A stretch of 33,478 bases of DNA from a virus. The notes beneath the pieces were generated by a model. That model was not told where the DNA came from. It did no database searches and saw nothing but the letters and a program-made list of their open reading frames with translations. Of this stretch, positions 12,976 to 20,397 are shown one piece after another. Both the position numbers and the translations under genes were made by a program. The number at the start of each line of letters is the position of its first letter. Position 1 is the stretch's first letter. The DNA lies in the IMG/VR virus record IMGVR_UViG_3300042564_001192, positions 1 through 33,478 of that record; one strand, written 5' to 3'.

Positions 12976-13376
12976 CCAAGCTCTTTCATCATCTTATGTT
13001 TAACAAGTAAATTAGGGCTTCTAAAAACACCAGTGTCTTCAAAACCCATCATTACACCAACCTCACAAACAGCTCCACTACGACATACACCAGCAACACA
13101 ATGAACAACTACATTCATTTCTTTGTCGTATGCATGTTTAAGAAGACTTACAAGCTCTTTTGCTTGTTCATCAGTTACACAAAACTCCGAACCGAAAGCT
13201 TCATTACCTTCTAAATCAAGAAATTCAAATTGATGCGTTTCTGTAAACTGGTGTAAAGGTTCTGGAAATTCCATAAGCGGATCTACAATCTGAATTAACA
13301 TTGAGTTAGAACCAGCAGGTTTATGAAAACCTTTTCGAATATCAGCTAGAGATACGTTCTGAATCCACGGTTGCAT
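12951..13376 (-). CDS. Cys-dependent phosphatase (protein-tyrosine / dual-specificity phosphatase fold)
   Basis: Start at ATG 13376, preceded by AAAGGTGG. The 141-residue protein has the P-loop VVHCVAGVCRSG (90-101), matching HCX5RS with catalytic Cys93 and Arg99. DEQAKELVSLLKHAY just before it forms the usual preceding helix. Such phage enzymes may dephosphorylate host proteins, or act on RNA 5' ends or nucleotides; the sequence does not say which. The frame extends upstream without support. Confidence 0.82.
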   Translation of the reverse strand: MQPWIQNVSLADIRKGFHKPAGSNSMLIQIVDPLMEFPEPLHQFTETHQFEFLDLEGNEAFGSEFCVTDEQAKELVSLLKHAYDKEMNVVVHCVAGVCRSGAVCEVGVMMGFEDTGVFRSPNLLVKHKMMKELGWTYDNKH

Positions 13377-13551
13377 TCCACCCACCTTTCTCCCAACTTT
13401 TAAAGGTTGCTCTTGACATGTCAATAACGTGCTTAGGAAAGACCCTTGAAGTACCTGCATACCATTCGTCCTCAAAAGAACAACTACAACTTGCTAAGAA
13501 ATGTTCATACTCAGCATCCCATACCCACAAAGGTAAAGCATTCCAACTCAT
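13342..13551 (-). CDS. Hypothetical protein (69 aa)
   Basis: MSWNALPLWVWDAEYEHFLASCSC... Trp-rich with a Cys pair and a C-terminal SWEKGGWNATVDSERISS. ATGA overlap with the upstream membrane protein and 35-base overlap with the phosphatase gene. Unknown. Confidence 0.65.
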   Translation of the reverse strand: MSWNALPLWVWDAEYEHFLASCSCSFEDEWYAGTSRVFPKHVIDMSRATFKSWEKGGWNATVDSERISS

Positions 13552-13691
13552 GAGGCAAGCTTCCAGAGACCAATGTTTGCAAAGGCATATCCAGCATAAG
13601 CTACAGCCATACCGGAGTTACCTTTCAAACCTTGCTCAAGTGCAACATAAGCGTAAATTGCACCTGTTAATGCGATTAACCAACCTGACAT
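13548..13691 (-). CDS. Small membrane protein, two helices (47 aa)
   Basis: MSGWLIALTGAIYAYVALEQGLKGNSGMAVAYAGYAFANIGLWKLAS in outline: hydrophobic helices at about 3-17 and 27-45 around a polar EQGLKGNSG loop. Strong ribosome-binding site AAGGAG before ATG 13691. Similar short hydrophobic proteins are common in phages. A membrane location is inferred; holin function is possible but unproven. Confidence 0.72.
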   Translation of the reverse strand: MSGWLIALTGAIYAYVALEQGLKGNSGMAVAYAGYAFANIGLWKLAS

Positions 13692-13885
13692 TAGAGTAAC
13701 TCCTTATATTTTGTACCTTGATAATTTTGCTCAAATGACCATAGTCTTTTGCAAGATGAACATTTCATTTGACCACTTGTAATATTTAAATCCTGAGTAC
13801 TGTCAGGATAAAAAGCAGTTGTTTTAACTGTATTTTGTATTGTAAATCGGCAATCTCTGCGATCACATTTTGGTTTTGTATTCAT
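13691..13885 (-). CDS. Zinc-ribbon-like protein (64 aa)
   Basis: Start at ATG 13885 with an ATGA overlap to the upstream deaminase-fold gene. CDRRDC (about 7-12) and CSSCKRLW (about 42-49) form two Cys pairs 30 residues apart, typical of a zinc ribbon. Basic. Role unknown. Confidence 0.7.
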   Translation of the reverse strand: MNTKPKCDRRDCRFTIQNTVKTTAFYPDSTQDLNITSGQMKCSSCKRLWSFEQNYQGTKYKELL

Positions 13886-14190
13886 GTATGTTCTATAATT
13901 TCTATTCCTGCTGCTCGAATAGCAGACTGACAAATAGGACAAGGTTTAGCGTTTAAGGGTAATCCTGTACCGCCAAACCTAGATACGAATATTCGGTGAG
14001 CTTTACTTAAGTCCCGACATCGTAATATAGCCTGTACTTCCGCATGAAGATAAATCTTTTTGTGAAGGCCAACCTCTCTAGCATATTTTGCCATCATAGG
14101 GTGACTCTTCACATAACTATTTTGTCCAATAGAAAGTACACGCCCTCGCTTGTCGTAAATGACAGCAGTTAAAGCGTGTTTATGTTTCAT
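13882..14190 (-). CDS. Cytidine/deoxycytidylate deaminase-fold protein (102 aa)
   Basis: Shows the zinc-dependent deaminase signature: HAEVQAIL (49-56), giving the His ligand and catalytic Glu, and KPCPICQSAI (82-91) with the PCxxC ligands. Length 102 is near the minimum for the fold. The substrate is not evident; it lacks the features of the phage's other deaminase at 32656-33069, which looks like a true dCMP deaminase. Free nucleosides, RNA or protein-bound bases are all possible. Confidence 0.8.
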   Translation of the reverse strand: MKHKHALTAVIYDKRGRVLSIGQNSYVKSHPMMAKYAREVGLHKKIYLHAEVQAILRCRDLSKAHRIFVSRFGGTGLPLNAKPCPICQSAIRAAGIEIIEHT

Positions 14191-14493
14191 TTAGGGTAGT
14201 TGTTCTAGTACTCTGAGCTTGTTAGCTGTGTACCATAACCCTCCTTGATTTTCAGGTCTCTTGTGTTCTGTGTAACCCTCAATATCTACTTTGCACCATA
14301 CACGTTCCTTGTAGCTTAGATGAGGGGCATGAGGCTTAGAACAGCAATGCCACCCAGGACGATAAGCATAGCCATTAGTAGGATGGGATTCTGCATCGTA
14401 GTTGACTCCAAGCTCAATTCTTTGTTTTCGGTTAATAAAAAGGGGACCATAAGTCCCATCTTTGCGCTTTCGGAAAAGTTTGTATGCAATCAT
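14191..14493 (-). CDS. Conserved hypothetical protein, YKLFR...GWH-type (100 aa)
   Basis: MIAYKLFRKRKDGTYGPLFI with NGYAYRPGWHCCSKPHAPHL (about 40-59) and VWCKVDI, then RPENQGGLWYTA. I recognise this as a conserved family found in phages and some bacteria without known function. Invariant Trp/His/Cys residues suggest a metal or nucleic-acid contact, but this is speculation. Confidence 0.8.
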   Translation of the reverse strand: MIAYKLFRKRKDGTYGPLFINRKQRIELGVNYDAESHPTNGYAYRPGWHCCSKPHAPHLSYKERVWCKVDIEGYTEHKRPENQGGLWYTANKLRVLEQLP

Positions 14494-14750
14494 TTAGCTA
14501 GCTGTTTTACCACTCGTTGGATTGCAGCAAGCTTTTTAATTTCATCTTTAAAATAACGAACAGCGGACTTTTGTCGATTCATGTCTTTAAAAGCGTTAGT
14601 TGTTTCTTCTGGCTTGTCTTTATCGCACTGATCATACAGATAAGTAATATATTCTTTACTCCTGTTAACTGCTTGCTCACAAGCGTTAATTTGTTCCGAT
14701 AGTATTACTTTCAGGTATTGTGCTTGTTGAGTTGTTAGTTGTTTAGTCAT
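14490..14750 (-). CDS. Hypothetical helical protein (86 aa)
   Basis: MTKQLTTQQAQYLKVILSEQ..., predicted nearly all helix with heptad-like Leu/Ile/Val spacing and a Lys-rich C-terminus (KKLAAIQRVVKQLAK). Probably a short coiled coil. Overlaps both neighbours by a few bases. Confidence 0.7.
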   Translation of the reverse strand: MTKQLTTQQAQYLKVILSEQINACEQAVNRSKEYITYLYDQCDKDKPEETTNAFKDMNRQKSAVRYFKDEIKKLAAIQRVVKQLAK

Positions 14751-15009
14751 AATATGGCTCCTTGATCATTGATGCATAGTCAGGTTCGTATTGGTTTTCA
14801 TATTGCTCTAAGAACTCTACACTAATTTGGTCTAGTACAGATTCTGCAATAATATCAGTAATATCAACTCCATTTAAAGATGCAGAGACTACCCATGCTG
14901 TTGAGCTATAACCGGGACAGTCTGGGTATTCAGGTTCACCACCCTCGTAATCCATTTCACATTCTAAGTAGAGATCGTGTTTCAGTTTGTATGTAAAACT
15001 TGTAGTCAT
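14743..15009 (-). CDS. Hypothetical acidic protein (88 aa)
   Basis: MTTSFTYKLKHDLYLECEMD, Glu/Pro/Tyr-rich centre, AWVVSASLNGVDITDIIAES strand-helix segment, acidic C-terminus. ATGA overlap upstream. No motif recognised. Confidence 0.7.
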   Translation of the reverse strand: MTTSFTYKLKHDLYLECEMDYEGGEPEYPDCPGYSSTAWVVSASLNGVDITDIIAESVLDQISVEFLEQYENQYEPDYASMIKEPYYD

Positions 15010-15143
15010 CGTGTTAGGATCTGAAGTAAAATATTTATACCCTGAACAAACATCATTTGTTCTTGAGGGTCAAGTTGTTGCCAAGTTCGAGTAGAACCAA
15101 ACTTAGCAGCGCTAGCGGCATAAAACTTTTCAACATCACTCAT
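15006..15143 (-). CDS. Hypothetical small protein (45 aa)
   Basis: MSDVEKFYAASAAKFGSTRT followed by WQQLDPQEQMMFVQGINILL. The (T/R)W..L...EQ...F..G.. pattern is common among very small phage proteins of unknown function. ATGA overlaps on both sides. Confidence 0.65.
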   Translation of the reverse strand: MSDVEKFYAASAAKFGSTRTWQQLDPQEQMMFVQGINILLQILTR

Positions 15144-15322
15144 TTTAACATTCCTTGTTTATCGTAGTAGTCTTCAGCTTCTTTACAAGCCAAGAGAATT
15201 GATTCAATCCGATTCGCTAGGTGCTGATCACGATCGCTACAAACGTAACCACCATTAAGCAGTATATCAAGAGCCATTGCTAGTCTTGATTTTGCCTCTA
15301 CAAAATAGTCTGGTTGTTTCAC
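15140..15322 (-). CDS. Hypothetical protein with GTG start (60 aa)
   Basis: Starts at GTG 15322, forming a GTGA overlap with the previous stop and preceded by GGAAAGG. MKQPDYFVEAKSRLAMALDI..., helical. Unknown function. Confidence 0.65.
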   Translation of the reverse strand: MKQPDYFVEAKSRLAMALDILLNGGYVCSDRDQHLANRIESILLACKEAEDYYDKQGMLK

Positions 15323-15459
15323 TTATACCTTTCCATTAACTCTCTACGTTGAAGATCAAGCATCCTTAAATGCTTGTCTAGTTTGTCAAACTGTCTCGTA
15401 TCATACAATGCTAGCGCTTCACTACCTTTGGCTAGTAGCACACCTTTATACATGACCAT
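15319..15459 (-). CDS. Hypothetical small protein (46 aa)
   Basis: MVMYKGVLLAKGSEALALYD leading to a basic amphipathic helix (LDKHLRMLDLQRRELMERYK). Starts in a TAATG overlap with the SPFH lipoprotein gene and ends in a GTGA overlap. Unknown. Confidence 0.6.
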   Translation of the reverse strand: MVMYKGVLLAKGSEALALYDTRQFDKLDKHLRMLDLQRRELMERYK

Positions 15460-16259
15460 TATTTTACGTTTACCATACCTTTAAAGTCCATTGGAACAAC
15501 AATAGTGTTTACCTTACCAGCAGCAATACCTTCAGCAATCTTCATTTGAGCCTGAGCATTCATATACTGGATACTCTGACCTGAGTTAGATGCTAATGCT
15601 GCCATACGCTCAGACTCTTTCTTAGCGATAGCAACTTCGGTTTCTTTAATTCGAAGTTCATTTTGAGCCTTGACGTACTCAGTTGCTGACTTCAGAATTT
15701 CTTCGTTAGGCAAAATAGAACGAATCGCAATAGATGTTACTTTGATAGCCTTAGAGAGACCATCCTCATCAAGCTTTTCTTGTACTAGCTCAAGGATAGA
15801 CTTCTCAAGAGCTTCACGTTTATCACCAACTTCAAGAGCCTTATATGCACGTACAGCTTTGTAGCTTGCATTGTTTAAGGAGGTTTCAATATAGGTCGCC
15901 ATCAATAATACATCACCATCTTTTTCAGTAGCATGGAAGCTCTTTGACTTTTGTGAGTACAACTCCGCTACACTTCCTTGATCAATACTGTACACCATAG
16001 TAATGTCAAAGTCACTTAGCTTTGTATTGTCACCTGTCTGATACATCTTGTTATTAAGACTAACTTGAATGTCTCGTGTAGGAAATGTCAAGACATCACC
16101 GATAATAGTTTGAGCCATTGAGCCGGGAAGAATTTCAGTTCCTTGGACTTGTTTATAGGCATCTACACGAACACCTACTTCACCTGTACCAATACGGGTA
16201 CAAGCTTGGAGGGAAACGAGAGCAGCAACGATAGCAGTGATTTTGAAGAATTTGTTCAT
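15459..16259 (-). CDS. SPFH/Band 7 (prohibitin-like) lipoprotein
   Basis: The 266-residue protein has a type II signal peptide with lipobox LQAC, so Cys20 should be lipidated. The SPFH domain follows: GEVGVRVDAYKQVQGTEILP (about 26-45), FPTRDIQVSL (59-68), VYSID, then SILPNEEI and a long helical flotillin-like region (about 190-235). It ends in NTIVVPMDF, as in bacterial prohibitin-like proteins. SPFH proteins form membrane-associated rings that scaffold or restrain membrane proteases such as FtsH. A phage copy could protect phage products from proteolysis, guard the envelope or interfere with superinfecting phages; none of this is shown by sequence. Confidence 0.85.
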   Translation of the reverse strand: MNKFFKITAIVAALVSLQACTRIGTGEVGVRVDAYKQVQGTEILPGSMAQTIIGDVLTFPTRDIQVSLNNKMYQTGDNTKLSDFDITMVYSIDQGSVAELYSQKSKSFHATEKDGDVLLMATYIETSLNNASYKAVRAYKALEVGDKREALEKSILELVQEKLDEDGLSKAIKVTSIAIRSILPNEEILKSATEYVKAQNELRIKETEVAIAKKESERMAALASNSGQSIQYMNAQAQMKIAEGIAAGKVNTIVVPMDFKGMVNVK

Positions 16260-16276
16260 TTTGTTTAGTCCTTAAG

Positions 16277-16603
16277 TTATTTATTTGCAGCGATATACAG
16301 AGCGATACGAGTAACGATTTTCAGTTTAGTTTCAGACCATGAATTTTCAGCATCAGTCTTCTCTTTAATTCCAAGAGCGGTCAGCAGAGTGTTAGCTTCG
16401 TTAATTTCGGCTTGAGCCTCAGCTTTACCTTCTGTAGCATACTTTAAAGAATTTTTAGTGTTCTCTTGTTCTTTTGTTAGTTCAGCAAGTTTCTTTGTAA
16501 GTTCTTTATTTTGTTCATATAAAGCAGCTACTTGATTTTCATCAAGGCTAATTGTAATTACTTCAAATTCAGAGCCACGAGTTTGGATTTGGATAGTGTT
16601 CAT
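16277..16603 (-). CDS. Hypothetical coiled-coil protein (108 aa)
   Basis: A beta-like N-terminus (MNTIQIQTRGSEFEVITISL) then a long Glu/Lys/Asn helix (about 23-75) with heptad spacing, then a hydrophobic C-terminal helix ending IALYIAANK. It immediately precedes the SPFH gene in the transcript, so a joint role is possible. Unknown function. Confidence 0.7.
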   Translation of the reverse strand: MNTIQIQTRGSEFEVITISLDENQVAALYEQNKELTKKLAELTKEQENTKNSLKYATEGKAEAQAEINEANTLLTALGIKEKTDAENSWSETKLKIVTRIALYIAANK

Positions 16604-16604
16604 A

Positions 16605-16769
16605 TCAGAGAAAGTTAGCGATTAGAAACATTGTCAAGAGAGAAGCGGTGGCCAGTGCACCAATTTTAAAGGCAAGTCGATACTCATGAAGAGTAGCGGT
16701 AGATACTGCTTTGTAAACAAAGGCAAGTAGCAAAGCAATCAGAAGAAATACTGCAATTAGTTTAAGCAT
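16605..16769 (-). CDS. Small membrane protein, two helices (54 aa)
   Basis: MLKLIAVFLLIALLLAFVYK, polar STATLHEYRL linker, then a second hydrophobic helix ending FLIANFL. TAATG overlap with the gene upstream. It sits beside the coiled-coil and SPFH genes, so the three may form an envelope-acting group (inference). Confidence 0.72.
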   Translation of the reverse strand: MLKLIAVFLLIALLLAFVYKAVSTATLHEYRLAFKIGALATASLLTMFLIANFL

Positions 16770-16981
16770 TAAATTTCCAGTTTAAGTTCATCATAAACAT
16801 CAGAGTGGAATCGGTCATGAACCCACGCTAAACTGTCATCATCTCCTGTTTGGATTGTGTAGGGCATTGAGTCAAAATAATAGTCGTATAAGACCTGAAA
16901 TAAATCGTCTGACATATCAAAGCCCATAAGAAAGTCTTCAACTTCCTTTTCAAACTCTTTACAGATCTGCTCAATCCTCAT
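16769..16981 (-). CDS. Hypothetical acidic protein (70 aa)
   Basis: MRIEQICKEFEKEVEDFLMG, rich in Asp, Glu, Phe and Tyr, with a SLAWVHDRFHSDVYDELKL end. Starts 11 bases inside the upstream gene. No motif recognised. Confidence 0.7.
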   Translation of the reverse strand: MRIEQICKEFEKEVEDFLMGFDMSDDLFQVLYDYYFDSMPYTIQTGDDDSLAWVHDRFHSDVYDELKLEI

Positions 16982-17201
16982 CGTAAATCCTCTCTGCTAA
17001 ATCACAAATTTCATAGAATGGAGCACGGCGAATTGCTGGATGATCCGGTAAAGCCAACCAGAAGTCATTCCAGAAATATGGTGTATACATTGACATTTGT
17101 CGGTCAATATAGTACTGCCTTACTTTGTTAAACAGATCAACATAATAATCGTAGGCATGCACTTTTTCTACTAGTGCCACATGCTCTTCATTTGAGATCA
17201 T
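16971..17201 (-). CDS. Hypothetical protein (76 aa)
   Basis: MISNEEHVALVEKVHAYDYY, a Tyr/Trp-rich middle (MYTPYFWNDFWLALPDHP) and an acidic C-terminus. Overlaps neighbours by 11-14 bases. Unknown. Confidence 0.7.
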   Translation of the reverse strand: MISNEEHVALVEKVHAYDYYVDLFNKVRQYYIDRQMSMYTPYFWNDFWLALPDHPAIRRAPFYEICDLAERIYDED

Positions 17202-17343
17202 ATTCTAAATCCAAAAGTTGTTGTTCAGCCTCGTATTCAGTTACAGAACCAGAATACCATTGATCAGTACCGTAATGATACACAGAAAAATCATCTGCAA
17301 TATCACCAATTGCCCAACCTGAATCATCGTAAAATGTTTTCAT
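17188..17343 (-). CDS. Hypothetical acidic protein (51 aa)
   Basis: MKTFYDDSGWAIGDIADDFS..., acidic, ending in a Glu/Leu helix. Overlaps the following gene by 14 bases and the preceding by 4. Small and unrecognised, but fills its interval exactly. Confidence 0.62.
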   Translation of the reverse strand: MKTFYDDSGWAIGDIADDFSVYHYGTDQWYSGSVTEYEAEQQLLDLEYDLK

Positions 17344-17594
17344 TGCTTTACCAATTTATTCCAAAAAGACCAAGACTTAGGCAAGATTAAATCAAAATCT
17401 CGTCTAGCCCTAAAACGAATAACCGTTTGCAGCTCTTCCCAGGGTTTGCTAAATATAGCTCTCGGTACCTGAAATTCTGCAATTGGTCGATGTAGTTTAA
17501 AGTCAATAATCTGTACAGTTACTTTTTCTTCCTTTTGAAACCGATCATATGCTACAATAACTTGATTTAGTTTAGTGCCTTTACTTTTTGGCAT
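17340..17594 (-). CDS. Hypothetical basic protein (84 aa)
   Basis: MPKSKGTKLNQVIVAYDRFQ, with a basic FRARRDFDLILPKSW segment toward the end; net positive. Nucleic-acid contact is possible from charge alone. Overlaps the upstream gene by 14 bases. Confidence 0.68.
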   Translation of the reverse strand: MPKSKGTKLNQVIVAYDRFQKEEKVTVQIIDFKLHRPIAEFQVPRAIFSKPWEELQTVIRFRARRDFDLILPKSWSFWNKLVKQ

Positions 17595-17739
17595 TACGTG
17601 TTACCTTATACAGTTCTTTTCTAATTTTTGCTAGTTCTTCAACATTATCCAGTGTTGCTTCACCACCTTGCTGAATTAAAGAAAGTATCAAAAACCGCTT
17701 AACAAGCTTATCGTAATTAGCAAGAAGATTATTTACCAT
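17581..17739 (-). CDS. Hypothetical basic helical protein (52 aa)
   Basis: MVNNLLANYDKLVKRFLILS then QQGGEATLDNVEELAKIRKE and a Lys-rich end. Reads as a helix-turn-helix-sized helical protein but lacks a recognisable HTH. Fits the interval between neighbours with a 14-base overlap. Confidence 0.62.
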   Translation of the reverse strand: MVNNLLANYDKLVKRFLILSLIQQGGEATLDNVEELAKIRKELYKVTRNAKK

Positions 17740-17744
17740 CTGAT

Positions 17745-17945
17745 TTAGTCTTTCCAAACTGCATTAATAACTGAAGGATAGTATCCCATAACACGATTGT
17801 CTTGCTCTACTACATACACTAACCCTGTAGAATTCGAACTGTGAGGCTTTACATAGCCTTGTACTTTACAAAAGTTTCCTCGAAACGTTGGTACTGTGTC
17901 ACCAACTTGAACTTCTCTATCGGTATTTGCGTAAACCAGTTTCAT
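17745..17945 (-). CDS. Conserved small phage protein, VGDTVPTFRG-type (66 aa)
   Basis: Start ATG 17945, preceded by AAGGAGTG. MKLVYANTDREVQVGDTVPT, then FRGNFCKVQGYVKPH and STGLVYVV. The VGDxVxTFRGe...P....StGrVyV layout is a small beta-barrel-like family widespread in phages; function unknown. Confidence 0.8.
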   Translation of the reverse strand: MKLVYANTDREVQVGDTVPTFRGNFCKVQGYVKPHSSNSTGLVYVVEQDNRVMGYYPSVINAVWKD

Positions 17946-17947
17946 AA

Positions 17948-19069
17948 TCACTCCTTATACAATTTCTCAAATAAAAACTCAAACACTTGAGAGTCATCAT
18001 AACCAGCGGTTATCATACCCTCACAATCATAAATAATATCATCGCTTAGTCTGTTACGATCTAAAAACTTAACACAAGTATCAGGTTCATCAGGCATTAC
18101 ATATTCTGCGATTAGGTATAACAGATCGACTTTCAATCCATGTTTAGCGTCATCTAATGCATCTACCAACATCTGAGTTGGGTCTTGCTCTAGCATTGTA
18201 TCTTGATAGTATGCATAGGCATCATCTTCCTTTTCGAAGTATGCAGGTTGCTTGTACGTTGGCCACTTAGTGTGGTAGCTACCTACTGGATCAAGCTCAG
18301 GGATATCAATAGCGTCAGGGTCTCTGGCTACAGGTAACTTATCCCACTCTACTTTAAGTACTGCATCTGCTAAGTCTTCAAAGTGTTCAATGTCAAGTTT
18401 TTCTCGATCACTGTGCTCATTATAGTAACCAACACTTACGTTTGTACATTCAGGGATATAGTTAATAAACTCAGCTGTATCAGTGTATAAGCCTGAATCA
18501 TCTGGGTCATACATAAAGTTTGCACACTGATTATTCAACTCATTTGCCAAGGCGTAAGCAAACTTATCTGAGCATGTTCGTCCATACATTTGATGAGTAA
18601 TAATGCTATGTACATCTTTTCGATCAAATGCAATTGCACGATCAAAGTCATACAGTATCTCAGACATATTGGCAGCTACCCAACTTGAGCCAATACCACC
18701 CTTTTCTTCACCTTGAAAGAAGATATAGTAGCCGGGAACGTTGTTATCAATTAAACCCAGAAGTAAAGCAACACCAGCACCATCATCAGCACCGAGTGGA
18801 TCTCCCTTTGGTGCATTCATCCACTTCTCGTTATAAGAAAAATTATTCTTACCTTCATTACGATGTACTGTATCTACGTGTGCACAAAACAAAGTACGAT
18901 CTTTTTCTGTCTCACGGTTATCTACGTGAATATTTCCTGAGAAGTCAACACTTAATTCACCATTAGTAACTCGCTCAACAATATACTTACAGAGTGTTGC
19001 AACACCTGATCCCCCATGAGGACGCTTCAAGGATACTGCAAACTCTAGGTCTTTAATCAAATTTTTCAT
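17948..19069 (-). CDS. M20/M28-type zinc metallopeptidase with C-terminal extension
   Basis: Probable two-zinc aminopeptidase or dipeptidase. Metal ligands are all present: CAHVDTVH (62-69; His64 with Asp66), LGADDGAG (92-99), QGEEKGG (119-125; Glu121/122), IAFDR (146-150) and YYNEHSDRE (215-223; His219). The catalytic domain ends near residue 245; a roughly 120-residue acidic extension (about 254-373) has no family I recognise. Phage-borne members of this family are uncommon. Targets could be peptides or peptidoglycan-derived fragments, or peptide-like signalling or toxin molecules. It overlaps the Cys-rich 443-residue gene by an ATGA. Confidence 0.85.
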   Translation of the reverse strand: MKNLIKDLEFAVSLKRPHGGSGVATLCKYIVERVTNGELSVDFSGNIHVDNRETEKDRTLFCAHVDTVHRNEGKNNFSYNEKWMNAPKGDPLGADDGAGVALLLGLIDNNVPGYYIFFQGEEKGGIGSSWVAANMSEILYDFDRAIAFDRKDVHSIITHQMYGRTCSDKFAYALANELNNQCANFMYDPDDSGLYTDTAEFINYIPECTNVSVGYYNEHSDREKLDIEHFEDLADAVLKVEWDKLPVARDPDAIDIPELDPVGSYHTKWPTYKQPAYFEKEDDAYAYYQDTMLEQDPTQMLVDALDDAKHGLKVDLLYLIAEYVMPDEPDTCVKFLDRNRLSDDIIYDCEGMITAGYDDSQVFEFLFEKLYKE

Positions 19070-20397
19070 TTAGATTCTTCCTCAGTTACGGGTGCTTTAT
19101 CGGCATGATAAGTTACACCATCAACCTCTACACATTCATTGTCTTCTGCTACAAAGTACTGATCTGTTGCGTGACAGTAAAATACCTCGCTATCTAAGTA
19201 AACAGTCCCGTTTACAACTAATGGATATTTCTGTTCATTGTAGTCACTCTTAAGAACCCAATCTCCACAGGTGGTCTCATAGCAATCGGACTTTTGTTCA
19301 AACCGACCATCCTCTAACTCAACAATATCATGATTTTGATACCAATCTTCGTGGTAGTAATCCCCGTTAACCGTACGAATACAGTTGTCTTGGTGGTAAT
19401 AGTCAGAATGTCTACGACCCATGGCCTCTACATAGTAGTCATCCCTGCAACCATCACACACATGAGTAAGACCGTCTTCAACCCAACTCATGTCGTCTTC
19501 ATCAAAGTAATCATTACAAGACTCACATTCACAATTACTATCTGCATTATAAGGTACACCTTCTGTACTTGTAAAGTCGTAGCTACCCCGTTCGGTGATT
19601 ACTAAATGGCTTCCGCTCTCTTCACCACACTGTGTATCACCATCAATGTAAGGAGCCAAGACTGATCCACGGAAAGGAATACGTTTTAACTTGGTTCCAT
19701 TTGGCCATTCAGACAAATGCTCATATCCGCTTTCCTTAAGCCACATCTCCATAGCCTCATCCGCATAGCTATAGTCGTGGCCTCGCTTATAGGTTCTTAC
19801 AAAGATATTCCGATCATCACCGTGTAGTACCAGACCACGACCGTTAATTTGACGGGTGTTAGGGTCTAACCGTACAACTGACTTCCATCCTAGCTCTGGG
19901 TCATAGACTCGATATGGGTGCAATAAACTTGAGTCGTATGATGGTGTTCCAGGCGTATACTCAGAACCCCAGGTCATGCAACTCTTTGGACCTAGCTGTA
20001 CACTACGTACAATGTCATCACTAGTCTCCCATACTTCAAAGATATCCCCAATACACTTAGTAGTGTAATCACGAACTTCATGATCCTTCATATCAGGAAA
20101 ATGTTTACGGATATATCGACCAAAGGTAGTTACTGTTTGTCGGTCAGCCGTACCGTTACGTTCATTCTGAGTATAGGCTACGTTAGATGCGTCTCTCAAA
20201 GATTGATGTGGATACTCTAAAGCCAACAGTAAGTAGTCTGCTGGTTTAAATTTCAGCATTACTTCTTTAATTACAGGATGAAAGTCATAACGATCTTGCT
20301 CACGGCGATGCCAAGAACGGGTATAGCGAAGCGTAGCTAGTACTACCTCAAGATTATTCGCTAGTTCTTCAGCTGTTAGCTCGATTGATTCTGTCAT
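19066..20397 (-). CDS. Large Cys- and Tyr-rich protein, conserved in phages, unknown function (443 aa)
   Basis: The N-terminal half (about 1-245) includes SCMTWGSEY (139-147), LLHPYRVYDPE (158-168) and a VLHGDDRNIFVRTYKRG segment, a layout I have seen in large-phage hypothetical proteins. The C-terminal third (about 285-435) contains Cys pairs C289/C291/C294 and C314/C317, followed by tandem short motifs of the form xxYYHED (332-352 and beyond) and VEVDGVTYHAD. These look like repeated small beta hairpins or zinc knuckles that could bind RNA or protein. Translationally coupled to the metallopeptidase downstream. No function can be assigned. Confidence 0.8.
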   Translation of the reverse strand: MTESIELTAEELANNLEVVLATLRYTRSWHRREQDRYDFHPVIKEVMLKFKPADYLLLALEYPHQSLRDASNVAYTQNERNGTADRQTVTTFGRYIRKHFPDMKDHEVRDYTTKCIGDIFEVWETSDDIVRSVQLGPKSCMTWGSEYTPGTPSYDSSLLHPYRVYDPELGWKSVVRLDPNTRQINGRGLVLHGDDRNIFVRTYKRGHDYSYADEAMEMWLKESGYEHLSEWPNGTKLKRIPFRGSVLAPYIDGDTQCGEESGSHLVITERGSYDFTSTEGVPYNADSNCECESCNDYFDEDDMSWVEDGLTHVCDGCRDDYYVEAMGRRHSDYYHQDNCIRTVNGDYYHEDWYQNHDIVELEDGRFEQKSDCYETTCGDWVLKSDYNEQKYPLVVNGTVYLDSEVFYCHATDQYFVAEDNECVEVDGVTYHADKAPVTEEESK

